Below, piece by piece: positions 18,401 through 27,106 of a DNA stretch of 64,000 bases. Origin of the DNA: Pseudomonas sp. B33.4 (lineage in GTDB: Bacteria > Pseudomonadota > Gammaproteobacteria > Pseudomonadales > Pseudomonadaceae); contig NZ_CP140706.1 of the NCBI RefSeq assembly GCF_034555375.1, positions 5,261,001-5,325,000 of the forward strand. The letters run 5' to 3'. The translations under genes were made by a program, and so were the position numbers. The notes beneath the pieces were generated by a model. It was not told where the DNA came from. It searched no databases and saw only the letters and a list, made by a program, of their open reading frames with translations. Numbering within the stretch: the stretch's first letter is position 1; each line of letters starts with the position of its first letter.

Positions 18401-20606
18401 GGCCCTGCCCGCTAAAACGTTGTCGAGTGTCGGTTATCAGCGCGGTCAGGGCCGTCCGTTCAAGCTGTGGATCATGGAGAAATCCGCAGCCCCTGCCGAT
18501 CGCCGTACAGTGCTGGCAGAACCGCCCATTCGCCCGGTGGCGAGCATCGAAACCGAAACACTGGTACGCGGCCTGCCAAGGTTTCTTCGTGCCTCGACAC
18601 CGGAGGAAAGAATCCAGGATCTCTATCCAGAAATGAATGAACGCGAAGTCACCGCGTTCAAAGAGGCCTTGGCGCGCAAGGGTGAGCCGTTGAACGCCAT
18701 CGCACAGCTTGAAGCCGAACGCCGGGAACTGCACGCAGAACTGCAGAGTTGGCGTAACGGTTATCCCGCCTATACAGACCCCGATACCAATTTCATATCC
18801 CCCACAGATGACTATTTGCACAAGGGTGGCGAATTTATCGAGAGTCAATTGATCGAGTGCTTCGATCGCAAAAGTGAAATCTTTGGCGAGCGCAGCGTCC
18901 ATCCCGACCAAGGCTATACGCTGGATTTGTCCACCGAGTTCTTCGGGCACGATCTGGAACGCTGGTGGAGGGATCTGCGCAGGCGTCCGAAAATGAAGAA
19001 ATACTTCGATCGCATCACTGCGTTGAACCTGAATCGCGCAAAGCTTGCGCCAGACCCCAGCGCGCTGCTGAGCAGTTTCCGTGACCTGCGCCAATTGAGC
19101 GCCCGCCAGTGCAACTTGCAAGAAGCGCCTTCCATCCTCGGGCTGATGCCCCGTCTGGAGGCGCTGGATCTGGCCGATAACGAGATCAAATTGAGCGCCG
19201 ACAACCGCCAACAGTTCGGGGAGCTGCGGCAACTGCGCACGCTAAATCTAAACGGCAACCCGCTGAACCTGCCACCCGACATCGGGCGGCTGGATCATTT
19301 GACAGAACTGCGCCTGGCCAACAGCCGTATCGAGAGCTGGCCCGAAGGTTTGTTCGAGGTCGGCGGCGTGCCTAAACAGCGGCCACGTAACTTCCTGCTG
19401 GATATGCGCAGAACCCCCATCAAAGCCCTGCCGGAGGTCACCGCCGGTTCCGATCAGGCGTACATCCTCAGCCGGGCGCGCTTTGACACGTCCCGACTGA
19501 GCAACGAAGATCGCGTGCGTTATGGCCTATACCGCGAGTCCACAGGCTTTACGTTTGTGCAGGACTATTTTAGGGCGGCCAGTGACGAGATCAGTCATTG
19601 GCAATTGTTCCCCCGCGAATCCATCGCTTTCAGCCCGTCCGGATCGCTCAGCAAGTATCGCGAAGAATCCTGGCACGACCTGATGGCTGAACCTGATTCC
19701 AGCGGTTTTTTCAGCGTGATCCGCAAACAAAGGGAAAGCGCCGACTATCGCACCGATCAGGGCCGCAGACGGTTGACCCAACGCGTCTGGGACATGGTCG
19801 ATGCGGCGGCCGTGGACACGAAACTGCGCGAAACGCTGTTCAAGCAGATTGTCTCTCCGGACGACTGTGGCGATCTCGGTGCGCAGCTTTTCAACTCGCT
19901 GGGGATGAAGGTTCTGGTGTCCAAAGTCTACGCAGAGTCAACATCACCGGCAGTGCTTGAGGACAGGCTCGTGAGCCTGGCCCGCAGCGCGGCGCGCTTG
20001 AACAGAGTGACCGACGAAGCCGCTTTTGAATACAAAACCCAAGAGCAACTGAACAAAAACGACCCGAGCAACGACCCGCCGGATGAAGTCGAAGTTCATA
20101 TGGCGTTCGAGACAGGGCTGGCGGGACGTCTGCAGTTGCCTTGGCAAAACGAGGACATGCTTTATCGACCTCGCTCGGGTGTCACCGACAAGAAACTCGA
20201 CGCCGCCTATGCAACGATCATCAAGGGTGAAAGCGGCGATGGTCTGGTCAACGGGATGCTCAACCTGTATTCGGATAATTTCTGGTACGAACATTTGCGC
20301 AAGACGTACCCGGATCAATACGAGAGCAATAGTCGCAGGTTCGATCCCATGGAAGGCCTGCTCGATGAACTGCGCGAAGCAAAAGCCGAATGGGCCAACC
20401 CGAACGAGCAAACCAATCCACACACGCTGGCTCGAAGAATCCAGACACTGGCTGACCAGCTGGATATTCCTGACGAACCAAGCCTGTTTGACGACGCCCC
20501 CATGAGCCAGAAACGTTACGACGAGCTGTTGAACGAGATCGGTTACAAACGCGAGGAACTGTCCCGCCAACTGACCCGTCAAGCCTTGGCCAAGGCTGGC
20601 CTCTGA
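15489..20606 (+). CDS. LRR protein with C-terminal NEL-type E3 ubiquitin ligase domain
   Basis: A 1705-residue predicted effector or toxin. The long N-terminal part (about 1-1150) resembles the DUF6543 'dermonecrotic toxin-like' module of Pseudomonas proteins and includes a hydrophobic stretch near residue 445-485 (IFNVALLIATPFVPGLGELM). Leucine-rich repeats follow at about 1170-1300 (ITALNLN, LEALDLADNEI, LRTLNLNGNPL, LTELRLANSRI). The C-terminal 400 residues match a NEL ligase, with Cys1460 in SPDDCGDLGAQLF, the C-x-D active-site motif seen in IpaH/SspH enzymes. Such enzymes ubiquitinate host proteins after delivery. No signal peptide, secretion system or chaperone gene is adjacent. AAGGA nine bases before ATG 15489 fixes the start. 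Confidence 0.78.
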   Translation: MSLSPQPAENADKGRHYEFIKSAVNDSFKTATVSRGRALAASPLKNESWYTTAPAAYLNKLATANLKAWNSQNQVDHLLAKTDLYAFAEPLLKAKIKARHGIEPDVKATYLRLYLPKEKPWYAIDLSAGVVTRTVSLLDAALHNFASSETVDPGSTYISKPDERGLFDVVPIKSQMSITQFQTLCRDLDIGAQYKKHLESYLLPGEPLAESVLRYKVSESQKDALAVAAQLALIKEDIQYDAYKMLLSLAEDKPQLLLNGRSMLCSDLSLLGTALTGVLLLTHAQQDSRGVRRLIVYIPHDPDHPLKEYDSLRAFRDELARQFREDRFSASTQQTYRQFFSQFVDQQQRGHFFAELEQRLFTVRYHPRVDPTDQRPAWRKDPVANPNLQFSRLKLQGDYWRHAYQQKLNKILNDAREIAVSTADTDSKARWAWWDNFKKIVSDIFNVALLIATPFVPGLGELMMAYTAYQLTTEVIEGIVDLAEGLWQEAADHVIGVVTSVIELATFGAAAEIGSAFKIKLSPLVENMKPVRLPDGKPTLWHPDLTPYEQKNLQLDASSKPDPHGLHVHGGQSILPLEGKLYSVEKASNRPQVKTHRIKHPERPNAYRPTLEHNEHGAWRHEAENPAHWPDNTLMPRLGHSAERFTPAQLEEIRISSGTEPDLLRRMHNDSSPPPPLLADSLKRYTADDDAKIASANIRAGRSIAADSDWFEPIVSGLPGWPPRRAMKVVYEHLDGYSRQYGNPSASAADTLTLTQTELNAGRLPERLTGFLDNGEMRALLGRDVPSLERPQALRNILADAVDERRTDVANRLYQAADRATKDDVRVVRKTFPDLPLPLSEKLLAQASADELQRTVSEQRLPLRLKAQARELAFEACTARAYEGFYRDASLTADTERLALNTLRINTDSFADLRIEVRDGTYDGPLRCSAGAEDATTVRRLIRDELGRYEVLDANHQALHGADDFYEAILQALPAKTLSSVGYQRGQGRPFKLWIMEKSAAPADRRTVLAEPPIRPVASIETETLVRGLPRFLRASTPEERIQDLYPEMNEREVTAFKEALARKGEPLNAIAQLEAERRELHAELQSWRNGYPAYTDPDTNFISPTDDYLHKGGEFIESQLIECFDRKSEIFGERSVHPDQGYTLDLSTEFFGHDLERWWRDLRRRPKMKKYFDRITALNLNRAKLAPDPSALLSSFRDLRQLSARQCNLQEAPSILGLMPRLEALDLADNEIKLSADNRQQFGELRQLRTLNLNGNPLNLPPDIGRLDHLTELRLANSRIESWPEGLFEVGGVPKQRPRNFLLDMRRTPIKALPEVTAGSDQAYILSRARFDTSRLSNEDRVRYGLYRESTGFTFVQDYFRAASDEISHWQLFPRESIAFSPSGSLSKYREESWHDLMAEPDSSGFFSVIRKQRESADYRTDQGRRRLTQRVWDMVDAAAVDTKLRETLFKQIVSPDDCGDLGAQLFNSLGMKVLVSKVYAESTSPAVLEDRLVSLARSAARLNRVTDEAAFEYKTQEQLNKNDPSNDPPDEVEVHMAFETGLAGRLQLPWQNEDMLYRPRSGVTDKKLDAAYATIIKGESGDGLVNGMLNLYSDNFWYEHLRKTYPDQYESNSRRFDPMEGLLDELREAKAEWANPNEQTNPHTLARRIQTLADQLDIPDEPSLFDDAPMSQKRYDELLNEIGYKREELSRQLTRQALAKAGL

Positions 20607-20660
20607 CGAGATGGGTGCTCGACTTGGCCAGTGTCTGCGTGCTGGCCAAGCGGTACTGAG

Positions 20661-21881
20661 CTAACCGACTTCCGAATCCCAGATCACGGTGATGTTGCCG
20701 CTGTAGGGCCTGTCTGTGGATTTTTCTATCATCCAGCCGGTTTGTTGTTCGCTCACTTCGAAATGCAGGGTTCCCGGCCTGCGATCGACATAGCGGCTGG
20801 GCTGAAACGTGGTTTTGGTACTGCGTTCCAAAAGCTGGCGCTTGACCGGTTGCCCGGCGCTATTGGTCAAGCCGTCAGGCAAACTGACACTGACCTCGAC
20901 CAGCCCTGCGTAACCCGCGTCGTTAACGATGGCACAGCCAGTCCCCCACCCCACACCATGCTCACATTCGAATTTCATCGTGAATGCCGAAGAAGCGGAG
21001 ATGTGGAAAATCTGATCGCGATAAAGACGTACAGGCTTGCGGCCGCTATCGAGCCAGCGCTGCCACCCGCCCTGCGGTTCCAGCACGACTCTGTTGCCGC
21101 CCGGCGGGATATCCACTTTCAAGGTGTGCTGCACGTCCAGTACGAAATCGAGCGTCAGGTTACTGTCGTTCGGTTGCATCAGTGGCCCCATATCGAAATC
21201 ACCGCCGGGGCCGAGGGTATAAACCATTGAACCGGTATAGCGGCCGGAAGACATGCCCAACGGATTGGGGGTGCGCAGCTCGTAGGCGAAATCCAGGGTA
21301 TCGAAGTACATCCAGGAAATGTGCGCCGTAGGAATCTTGAAGCAGAATCCCTCCGTCGGGGTTTTCCAGAAATACCGGAAGTCCTCGGCACCGTATGCCC
21401 CAACGCCGCTGTAGCGGCAAGGCGCGGGTATCCCGTGCACCCAACTGTCCGTGGTCCATAATCTGCGATGGCCTTCAAGGCTGGTGCTGCCGCCGGCCAG
21501 TCGGGTAGCGGCATCACTCAGTACGTACCTGGAACCCATCCCGCTGATGCGTACTTCCACCGTTTCCGTAGCTTGCGTATCGGGGTTGGTCACGGTCAGG
21601 CGCCGCCAGCCGGCGGGAGCTTTGGCGCCCACCCAATCAAAGGTCGAGACGTAGCGACTGGAGGTGAACCGCACCGGCAATCGAATGCTGAACATCCCGT
21701 ATCCGGCACATTCCGCCGGATACGTCGCACAGTAACCACTGTTCGGCGTTTTGTTGACGAACGCATTCTTGTTCGGTTTGGCGGAGTCCGGCTGAAACAG
21801 CGCGCGGATCTCCTGATTGGCTGCCTGCGCCTGAGGCAAGCTCAACGCCACCAGCAAGCCCAGCCAATTCAACTGTTTCAT
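20661..21881 (-). CDS. CS1-type fimbrial tip adhesin, second copy
   Basis: A 406-residue secreted protein, the last gene of the fimbrial operon. A signal peptide covers about residues 1-20 (LGLLVALSLPQAQA). The mature start NQEIRALFQPDSAKP and the motif FVNKTPNSGYC are shared with the paralogue at 23246-24466, which has exactly the same length. The C-terminal half (TLDFVLDVQHTLKVDIPPGG) is the pilin-like domain of CooD/CfaE-type tip proteins, and the end ITVIWDSEVG fits a terminal beta strand. Tip adhesins cap CS1-type pili and bind the receptor. ATG at 21881 follows AGGA; the frame extends upstream without signal-peptide character. Confidence 0.82.
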   Translation of the reverse strand: MKQLNWLGLLVALSLPQAQAANQEIRALFQPDSAKPNKNAFVNKTPNSGYCATYPAECAGYGMFSIRLPVRFTSSRYVSTFDWVGAKAPAGWRRLTVTNPDTQATETVEVRISGMGSRYVLSDAATRLAGGSTSLEGHRRLWTTDSWVHGIPAPCRYSGVGAYGAEDFRYFWKTPTEGFCFKIPTAHISWMYFDTLDFAYELRTPNPLGMSSGRYTGSMVYTLGPGGDFDMGPLMQPNDSNLTLDFVLDVQHTLKVDIPPGGNRVVLEPQGGWQRWLDSGRKPVRLYRDQIFHISASSAFTMKFECEHGVGWGTGCAIVNDAGYAGLVEVSVSLPDGLTNSAGQPVKRQLLERSTKTTFQPSRYVDRRPGTLHFEVSEQQTGWMIEKSTDRPYSGNITVIWDSEVG

Positions 21882-21918
21882 GCGTGATCCTGGTTGTGGA
21901 GGAACGGATTTACCGGGT

Positions 21919-22422
21919 TCATTCGGCACCGGGTGTCTTGGCATTGAACAACAGCACCACGTTGCCGTTGTAATCCCCGGAGCGATAACCCCCCAGCGGT
22001 TCGATCGGCTCGATCTTCAATGCCACGCGCTTGCCCGCAGCAGCTTCTTCCTGCGTGAGCACCATGCGTGGGATGACGTGCGAACTCAGCTCAACGCCAT
22101 TGAAGGTGACCCGCAACTCGATCAGCTCACCGGGCCGGCCATTTTCCAGATAGGCGTCGTTGGCCAGGCGCGCTTCAATTGCGCTGCTGTCGTGGCGTAC
22201 ATCGAAATTCCTCTCCAGACTCCCCAGGGTCGCACGCGGGTAATCCCAAAAAAGCTGCTGCGGCCGGTGAATCCAGTCCGGCTCCGCCGGGATGATGTAA
22301 AACGGGCGACTGGGGATCGTCAGGGACACCTCGAAGGTGTGCTCTTCGCGAGCGGCCAACGCCACCGCGCCAGTCAGAGCGGTAGCGGCCATCAGCGCGA
22401 TGACGGTGCATTGCTTGATCAT
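21919..22422 (-). CDS. CS1-type minor fimbrial subunit
   Basis: A 167-residue secreted pilin-like protein. A signal peptide (IALMAATALTGAVALA) is followed by EEHTFEVSLTIPSRPFYIIP, which aligns with the major pilin's SHSISLVAHVPTNGFYVVP. It ends with SGDYNGNVVLLFNAK, matching GDYTGSVAMIFDA in the pilin. It is more divergent than the major pilin and lies between chaperone and second adhesin, so it may be a minor or adaptor subunit. The gap to the second adhesin gene is 37 bp. Confidence 0.8.
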   Translation of the reverse strand: MIKQCTVIALMAATALTGAVALAAREEHTFEVSLTIPSRPFYIIPAEPDWIHRPQQLFWDYPRATLGSLERNFDVRHDSSAIEARLANDAYLENGRPGELIELRVTFNGVELSSHVIPRMVLTQEEAAAGKRVALKIEPIEPLGGYRSGDYNGNVVLLFNAKTPGAE

Positions 22423-22456
22423 GTTGGGTTACCCGATGCGTCAATGGAAAACAGCC

Positions 22457-23200
22457 CTAGTGGCTAGCGACCTTGAGGGTTTTCTTATCGTCGCCTTCGA
22501 TCAGGAAGAAGCGGTACTCGCGGCCCTTTTCTTTATCGAAAGCGAAGGTCTTGCCCGCCAGCACATGGTGTTTGGTGGTCGCGCCGCACTCGGTTTCCTT
22601 GATCAGCGAACAGCTTTTGAACTCGTCGACGATCACCACGGTATTGCCGTTGTTGCGCAGCTCATAACGACTGTCGGTGTCATTGATGACAGTGGCGAAA
22701 CGGGCGTCTTTGGGTCGCACGAAAAAGATCGTGCCGAACCCGGTCATCACGTTCACGCCAGCCGAAAGCGACTTTTTATACTCATCACGCTCTTCGCCAC
22801 TGACGACAAAATCGTCTTCCTTTTCCGGCACCACCGGGACGAAGCGCACGCGAAAATAACGTTCGCGATCACGTACGCCCATGTACAGCAGACGGGTACC
22901 CTGCATGCCCTGGGCCGGCACGATCAGCCGCGCCGGACTGGCCATCAGGCCATTGCGCGAGGCACCGTCGGCGGCATTCACCAGAGGAATTTCCTGCGGG
23001 GTGCCGTCGGCGCCGTAGACGATTTCCAGCACATTGATCTTGACGAATGCGGTGGCGTCACCGCTGTTGAACACCCGTTTGAGGTAGGTGCTTTTATCGG
23101 CATCCAGATAGTCGTACACCGTGCCGACATTGATCTGCGGCCCGGCCTGCGCCGTCAGGCAAAACACGCTGAGCACGCTCAGCAAAAAACCACGGTTCAT
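22457..23200 (-). CDS. CS1-type fimbrial periplasmic chaperone
   Basis: A 247-residue periplasmic chaperone of the alternate chaperone-usher family (CfaA/CooB/CblB type). The signal peptide is at about 1-19 (FLLSVLSVFCLTAQA). Conserved features are INVGTVYDYLDADKSTYLKR at the mature N terminus, and ASPARLIVPAQGMQGTRLLY, corresponding to the R-x-x-P/A-R-hydrophobic G1-like strand that complements subunits by donor-strand exchange. I chose ATG at 23200 because GGAG lies nine bases upstream, within a longer frame beginning at 23215. It is the only chaperone in the operon, so it should serve both pilins and both adhesins. Confidence 0.82.
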   Translation of the reverse strand: MNRGFLLSVLSVFCLTAQAGPQINVGTVYDYLDADKSTYLKRVFNSGDATAFVKINVLEIVYGADGTPQEIPLVNAADGASRNGLMASPARLIVPAQGMQGTRLLYMGVRDRERYFRVRFVPVVPEKEDDFVVSGEERDEYKKSLSAGVNVMTGFGTIFFVRPKDARFATVINDTDSRYELRNNGNTVVIVDEFKSCSLIKETECGATTKHHVLAGKTFAFDKEKGREYRFFLIEGDDKKTLKVASH

Positions 23201-23245
23201 CGTTTTCAACTCCATGAATATTGAAAAATGCCCTGACCGGAGCGG

Positions 23246-24466
23246 TCACACGTCCGAGTCCCAGATAATGGTGATGTTGCCGCGCAGCCGGTCGCTCTTG
23301 CCGGGCTGGAGCAGAAAATCGATGGCGAACGGGGTCATTTCGAACAGCAGCGAGCCGGGCTTGCGATCGACATAGATGCCGGGCTGGAAGGGGCCCGCCC
23401 AATCGTTGAAGCGCAATGGCAAGCGGGTGACATTGCCTCCACTGGGGCCCGTGATGCCCGGCGGCAAGGTCAGGAAAACTTCAACCTCGGTCGTATCGCC
23501 TTTCGGGCTGCCCAGCTTGCAAGCTGTACCGCCAGTGGAGTTGCACAACATCAGCACCTTGAAACGTGACGACGCCGACAGATAGAACAGTTGATCGCGG
23601 AAAATCCTCGTCGGTTTTCGCCCGCCCTCGATCCAGCGCGCCCATCCGCCAGCGGGTTCCAATGACACCTTGTCGCCGCCCGGCGGCAGGTCGACCTTCA
23701 GGGTGTGCTGCACGTCGAGCACGAAGTCCAGGGTCAGGTTGGTGTCGTCAGGTTGCATCATGTACCCCATATGAAAATCCGCACCGGGGCCCATGGAATA
23801 GGCGATGGCCCCGGTATACAGACCGCTCGACATGTCCAGCGGGTTGGGGGTTTTCAATTCATAAGCGAAATCGAGCTTTTCAAAAGACATCGATGGGATG
23901 CGGAAAGGGAAAGCGACGGTCTTGGTGCATGACGCCTCCACCGGCGTTCGCCAGAAAAAACGATAATTGCGCGGGCCATATCCCGATACGCTGGTTCCGA
24001 TGCAGGGCGATGGGGCATAAAGCCAACCATCGGAGGTCCAGAGTTTGTCATGTCCTTCCCGATCATTCGGGGCACCGGTCAGGTTGGACGCTGTATCGCT
24101 CAACAAGAAGGAGGAGCCGATGCCCGTGATGCGCACCTCGACGATCGCCGTTTCCTGGGTATCCTGGTTGGTGACGGTCAATCGTCGCCAACCGGCGGGT
24201 ACTTTAAGCGAGACACCGTCACCGGATATGAGGGCGCGATTTGAACTGTAACGAATGGGCAACTCGATGCTGAACATGTTGTTTTCGGCACATTGCGCTG
24301 GATAGTTCGCGCAATACCCGCTGCTGGGTGTCTTGTTGACGAATACGTTTTTACCCGGCTGCGACGAATCAGGTTGAAACGACGCGTGGATTTCCTGATT
24401 TATCGCTTGTGCCGCAGGCATGGTCAGTGCCAGCGCCAAGCCGACGCCACCTGTGATTCTGTTCAT
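23246..24466 (-). CDS. CS1-type fimbrial tip adhesin, first copy
   Basis: A 406-residue secreted protein paralogous to the gene at 20661-21881. The signal peptide covers about 1-21 (VGLALALTMPAAQA), then NQEIHASFQPDSSQPGKNVF and NKTPSSGYC. The C-terminal part repeats the VPAGWRRLTVTNQDTQE and TLDFVLDVQHTLKVDLPPGG signatures of the second copy. ATG 24466 lies 4 bp after the usher stop codon, so translation is coupled; an upstream-extended frame would overlap the usher by 65 bp. The two copies diverge most between residues 170 and 240 of the N-terminal, presumed receptor-binding half. Confidence 0.82.
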   Translation of the reverse strand: MNRITGGVGLALALTMPAAQAINQEIHASFQPDSSQPGKNVFVNKTPSSGYCANYPAQCAENNMFSIELPIRYSSNRALISGDGVSLKVPAGWRRLTVTNQDTQETAIVEVRITGIGSSFLLSDTASNLTGAPNDREGHDKLWTSDGWLYAPSPCIGTSVSGYGPRNYRFFWRTPVEASCTKTVAFPFRIPSMSFEKLDFAYELKTPNPLDMSSGLYTGAIAYSMGPGADFHMGYMMQPDDTNLTLDFVLDVQHTLKVDLPPGGDKVSLEPAGGWARWIEGGRKPTRIFRDQLFYLSASSRFKVLMLCNSTGGTACKLGSPKGDTTEVEVFLTLPPGITGPSGGNVTRLPLRFNDWAGPFQPGIYVDRKPGSLLFEMTPFAIDFLLQPGKSDRLRGNITIIWDSDV

Positions 24467-24470
24467 CGAT

Positions 24471-26993
24471 TCAACCCGCCTTCTGTTCGGTGGACGTGAC
24501 ATCGGCCAAGGTGTCCGGCGTACAGCGCAGGTCACCGATCATCAGCACGTTGTTTTCACTGCGATGACTGTCGGCATTGAGGCGGAACTGACACAGCAAC
24601 TGATTGCCCTGGCGCACTTCCAGCGTCGGCGAACCGGCATTCATCTCCATCGAGAAGAAGCCGTCCACTTCGGTGACACCACGGCTGGCGTGATTGATCA
24701 CGTGGTGCCCCTTGAGCGGCCGGCCCTGTTCGTCGACGAGACGACCGAGCACGGTCAGGGTTCTCATCACGCGGACCTTGCGGTACTCGACGCCGCCCTT
24801 GTTCAGGTGATACCGCGTGCGCGCCGGTTCGATGGTGGCTGCCGGGACACTCGTCCCTTCGAAGTCGAAACTCACCGAGCTGTTCCGGTACGCGGTGATG
24901 GGAATGAAGTTGCGTCCCGGCTTCAACGCCGCGCCGCTGCCGGTGTAGTCGTCGGCGCGCAAAACGATGTCTTCGATGTCCGACTCGACATCAACGATCA
25001 ACCCGGCGCCACGTACTTCGCTCTGGCTGGTCATGAGCATTTCCTGCGCGCCGACCACCAGCGTGCTGTCAACGTTGAGGCCACCGGTGAAGTTGCCGTT
25101 GTAGGAGGAGCGCTGAATAAAACCGTCGCCATTGACCGCATCGGTACGGAAATGCGCCAGGCTGGACATGCCCAGGCCATAGGTGTCGGTCAACGCGGTG
25201 ACGGATACACTTTGCAGTACGTGATCCTTGAGTTCCTTGCGCCAGCCGAGCGAAGCATTGTTGTCGCGCGCACCATCACGTGCCGTGCGTGAACCGATGC
25301 TGCCGGTGATCTGTTGACCGGGTGCGCCGAGCGCCAGGTTGACACTCAAGTCGACCCCGCGATTGCGCGCATCGCCACTGCTGAAACTGCCAGGCCTGTC
25401 GAAGACCGACAAACGCCAACTGGCATCGCTGCCCAACAACACAGTGCGCTGGGTCCAGCCAAGATCCACGCCCATGCCTTCGACGTTGCCTTCACTGTGC
25501 GAGACCCGCGCATTGACCGAACTCTTGCTGTTGACGCGATGATTGAGCGCCAGCGACGAATTGCTGGTCTGGCCGATAAACACATTGCGCGGGCGAACCC
25601 GTGTGCCGTCCGGCAAGGTGTCGTAGGTATTGGTGGTGTCGAGCCAGCTGCGGGTATGGCTGACCACAATGCTGCCAGAGCCATAGTTATAGAGGCTTTG
25701 CAGGTCAAGGCCGGTGCCATAGTCCTCGGTCTTGTAAACGTTGGCATACAGGCTGATGTGATTGGCCAGCGTCCAGTCGATGGACGTGCCGTATTGCAGC
25801 TTTTCACGGATATGCCGCGCTGACAGCCCGAGAATCACCCGCGGGTGTAACAGATAATTGAGCGATGCACCGGCCGTTGGGCTACCGCTGGACTGTGTAT
25901 CCCAGTTGCTCAGCAGCTTGCTTTCTTCGCCGGCAAACACGTTGTAGCGCCAGCGTTCATCGAGGTTGCGCCAGTTGTTGGGCTTGTACACCAGCTCCTG
26001 AGTGGTGGACGTGATCTGGCCGTCCTCGATCAGCCGTACTTCCACCTCATAAATGCCACCGGGCAACGGGCGGGTATCGAGGGTCTGCAAACCGGCTGGC
26101 ACCGATTGGGTATTGATCAACAGGCCATCGCGCCAGATCTCCACCGAGCCCTGGCGATTGGCGGTGACATAAATCGGATAAACGCTGGGCATCGCACTGT
26201 TGATGGCCAGGCTGTCGGAGCTGCCATACATCACGCCGACAGCGGTATCGGGGCTGGTGCCGAACGTGCGCGGCTGGCGCGTCAGTCCTTCGGAATTGGG
26301 GGTGAAATAGCCCAGACGGAAAAAACTGCCTTGCAGTTCGCGCTGGGTGTGCAACTCATGCACCGCATGATAAAGCTTGTCATCCGGACCGCCGAGACGG
26401 GCCATTTGCAAGTTGAGCGTCTGGCTCCAATTACCCAGACTCGAGGTGGCTTCGAGGCCGAAGCGTCCGCCGAGATCCTGGTCCTGGCCGCCATTGAGAT
26501 TGAGCTGATTGCGCACCATCAAGCCATGACTGCCGCCGTCGGGCTGATCGTAGTAACGCTTGGCCTCGACATCGCGCTCGGCGTTTTCGGTGACGATCGA
26601 GACCAGCGAGCTCTCCAGGTTGTAGTGCACCGCCAGAAACTGGTCCGGGCAAGAACCGCTGCAAGCACCCAGCGCTGCGCCGGGTTTAAGAAAGCTCGCC
26701 CACTTTTCGCGTTCGGCGGGACCAAAACGGTTTTCGCTGGTGTCGGTGAATTCGAGCAGGGTGATGCGATCGTCGCGGGACAACACCACCATGGCCTCAC
26801 CCAGCGGTTGCTGGTCGACTTCGACCCGTACCGCCAGAGGCACATCAAAGAAATGCTCTTCGAAATCTGCCGGTAAACCTTTGGCCTGCGCCAGCAGACT
26901 GCGTGGTGTAGTACCGGCGGAGTTGGACGCCACGGCTGCGCTGGCACAAAACAACAGCGCAAGCGCAGCCGCGATGGGTGTCATCGGGAACAT
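24471..26993 (-). CDS. CS1/TcfC-family outer-membrane fimbrial usher
   Basis: An 840-residue outer-membrane assembly platform. A signal peptide (about 1-22) precedes the N-terminal domain, a beta-barrel with a middle plug-like segment (IYVTANRQGSVEIWRDGLLINTQ and LPGGIYEVEVRLIEDGQ), and C-terminal domains with RVMRTLTVLGRLVDEQGRPLKGHHV. These match the TcfC/CooC/CfaC ushers rather than FimD-like ones. A disulphide-forming CSGSC is present near residue 110. It threads pilin-chaperone complexes across the outer membrane. It lies 113 bp downstream of the major pilin gene, with no terminator that I can see in between. Ribosome site at 26993 is weak. Confidence 0.85.
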   Translation of the reverse strand: MFPMTPIAAALALLFCASAAVASNSAGTTPRSLLAQAKGLPADFEEHFFDVPLAVRVEVDQQPLGEAMVVLSRDDRITLLEFTDTSENRFGPAEREKWASFLKPGAALGACSGSCPDQFLAVHYNLESSLVSIVTENAERDVEAKRYYDQPDGGSHGLMVRNQLNLNGGQDQDLGGRFGLEATSSLGNWSQTLNLQMARLGGPDDKLYHAVHELHTQRELQGSFFRLGYFTPNSEGLTRQPRTFGTSPDTAVGVMYGSSDSLAINSAMPSVYPIYVTANRQGSVEIWRDGLLINTQSVPAGLQTLDTRPLPGGIYEVEVRLIEDGQITSTTQELVYKPNNWRNLDERWRYNVFAGEESKLLSNWDTQSSGSPTAGASLNYLLHPRVILGLSARHIREKLQYGTSIDWTLANHISLYANVYKTEDYGTGLDLQSLYNYGSGSIVVSHTRSWLDTTNTYDTLPDGTRVRPRNVFIGQTSNSSLALNHRVNSKSSVNARVSHSEGNVEGMGVDLGWTQRTVLLGSDASWRLSVFDRPGSFSSGDARNRGVDLSVNLALGAPGQQITGSIGSRTARDGARDNNASLGWRKELKDHVLQSVSVTALTDTYGLGMSSLAHFRTDAVNGDGFIQRSSYNGNFTGGLNVDSTLVVGAQEMLMTSQSEVRGAGLIVDVESDIEDIVLRADDYTGSGAALKPGRNFIPITAYRNSSVSFDFEGTSVPAATIEPARTRYHLNKGGVEYRKVRVMRTLTVLGRLVDEQGRPLKGHHVINHASRGVTEVDGFFSMEMNAGSPTLEVRQGNQLLCQFRLNADSHRSENNVLMIGDLRCTPDTLADVTSTEQKAG

Positions 26994-27106
26994 GAACTCG
27001 TACTCTGATTTACAAACAAGGAAAGTCCGCCGGGGCAGGCACTGCTGCCTGCCCCGTCGGTCAGCGCGACGTGTAAAAGTGCACGCTTAGTGCCCGATCA
27101 CTGTGA

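Noticed and set aside
16944..19232. 762-codon open frame on the strand opposite the NEL gene
   Set aside because: Antisense to a well-supported gene; low-complexity His/Gln/Arg-rich translation typical of GC-rich shadow frames, with no family similarity.
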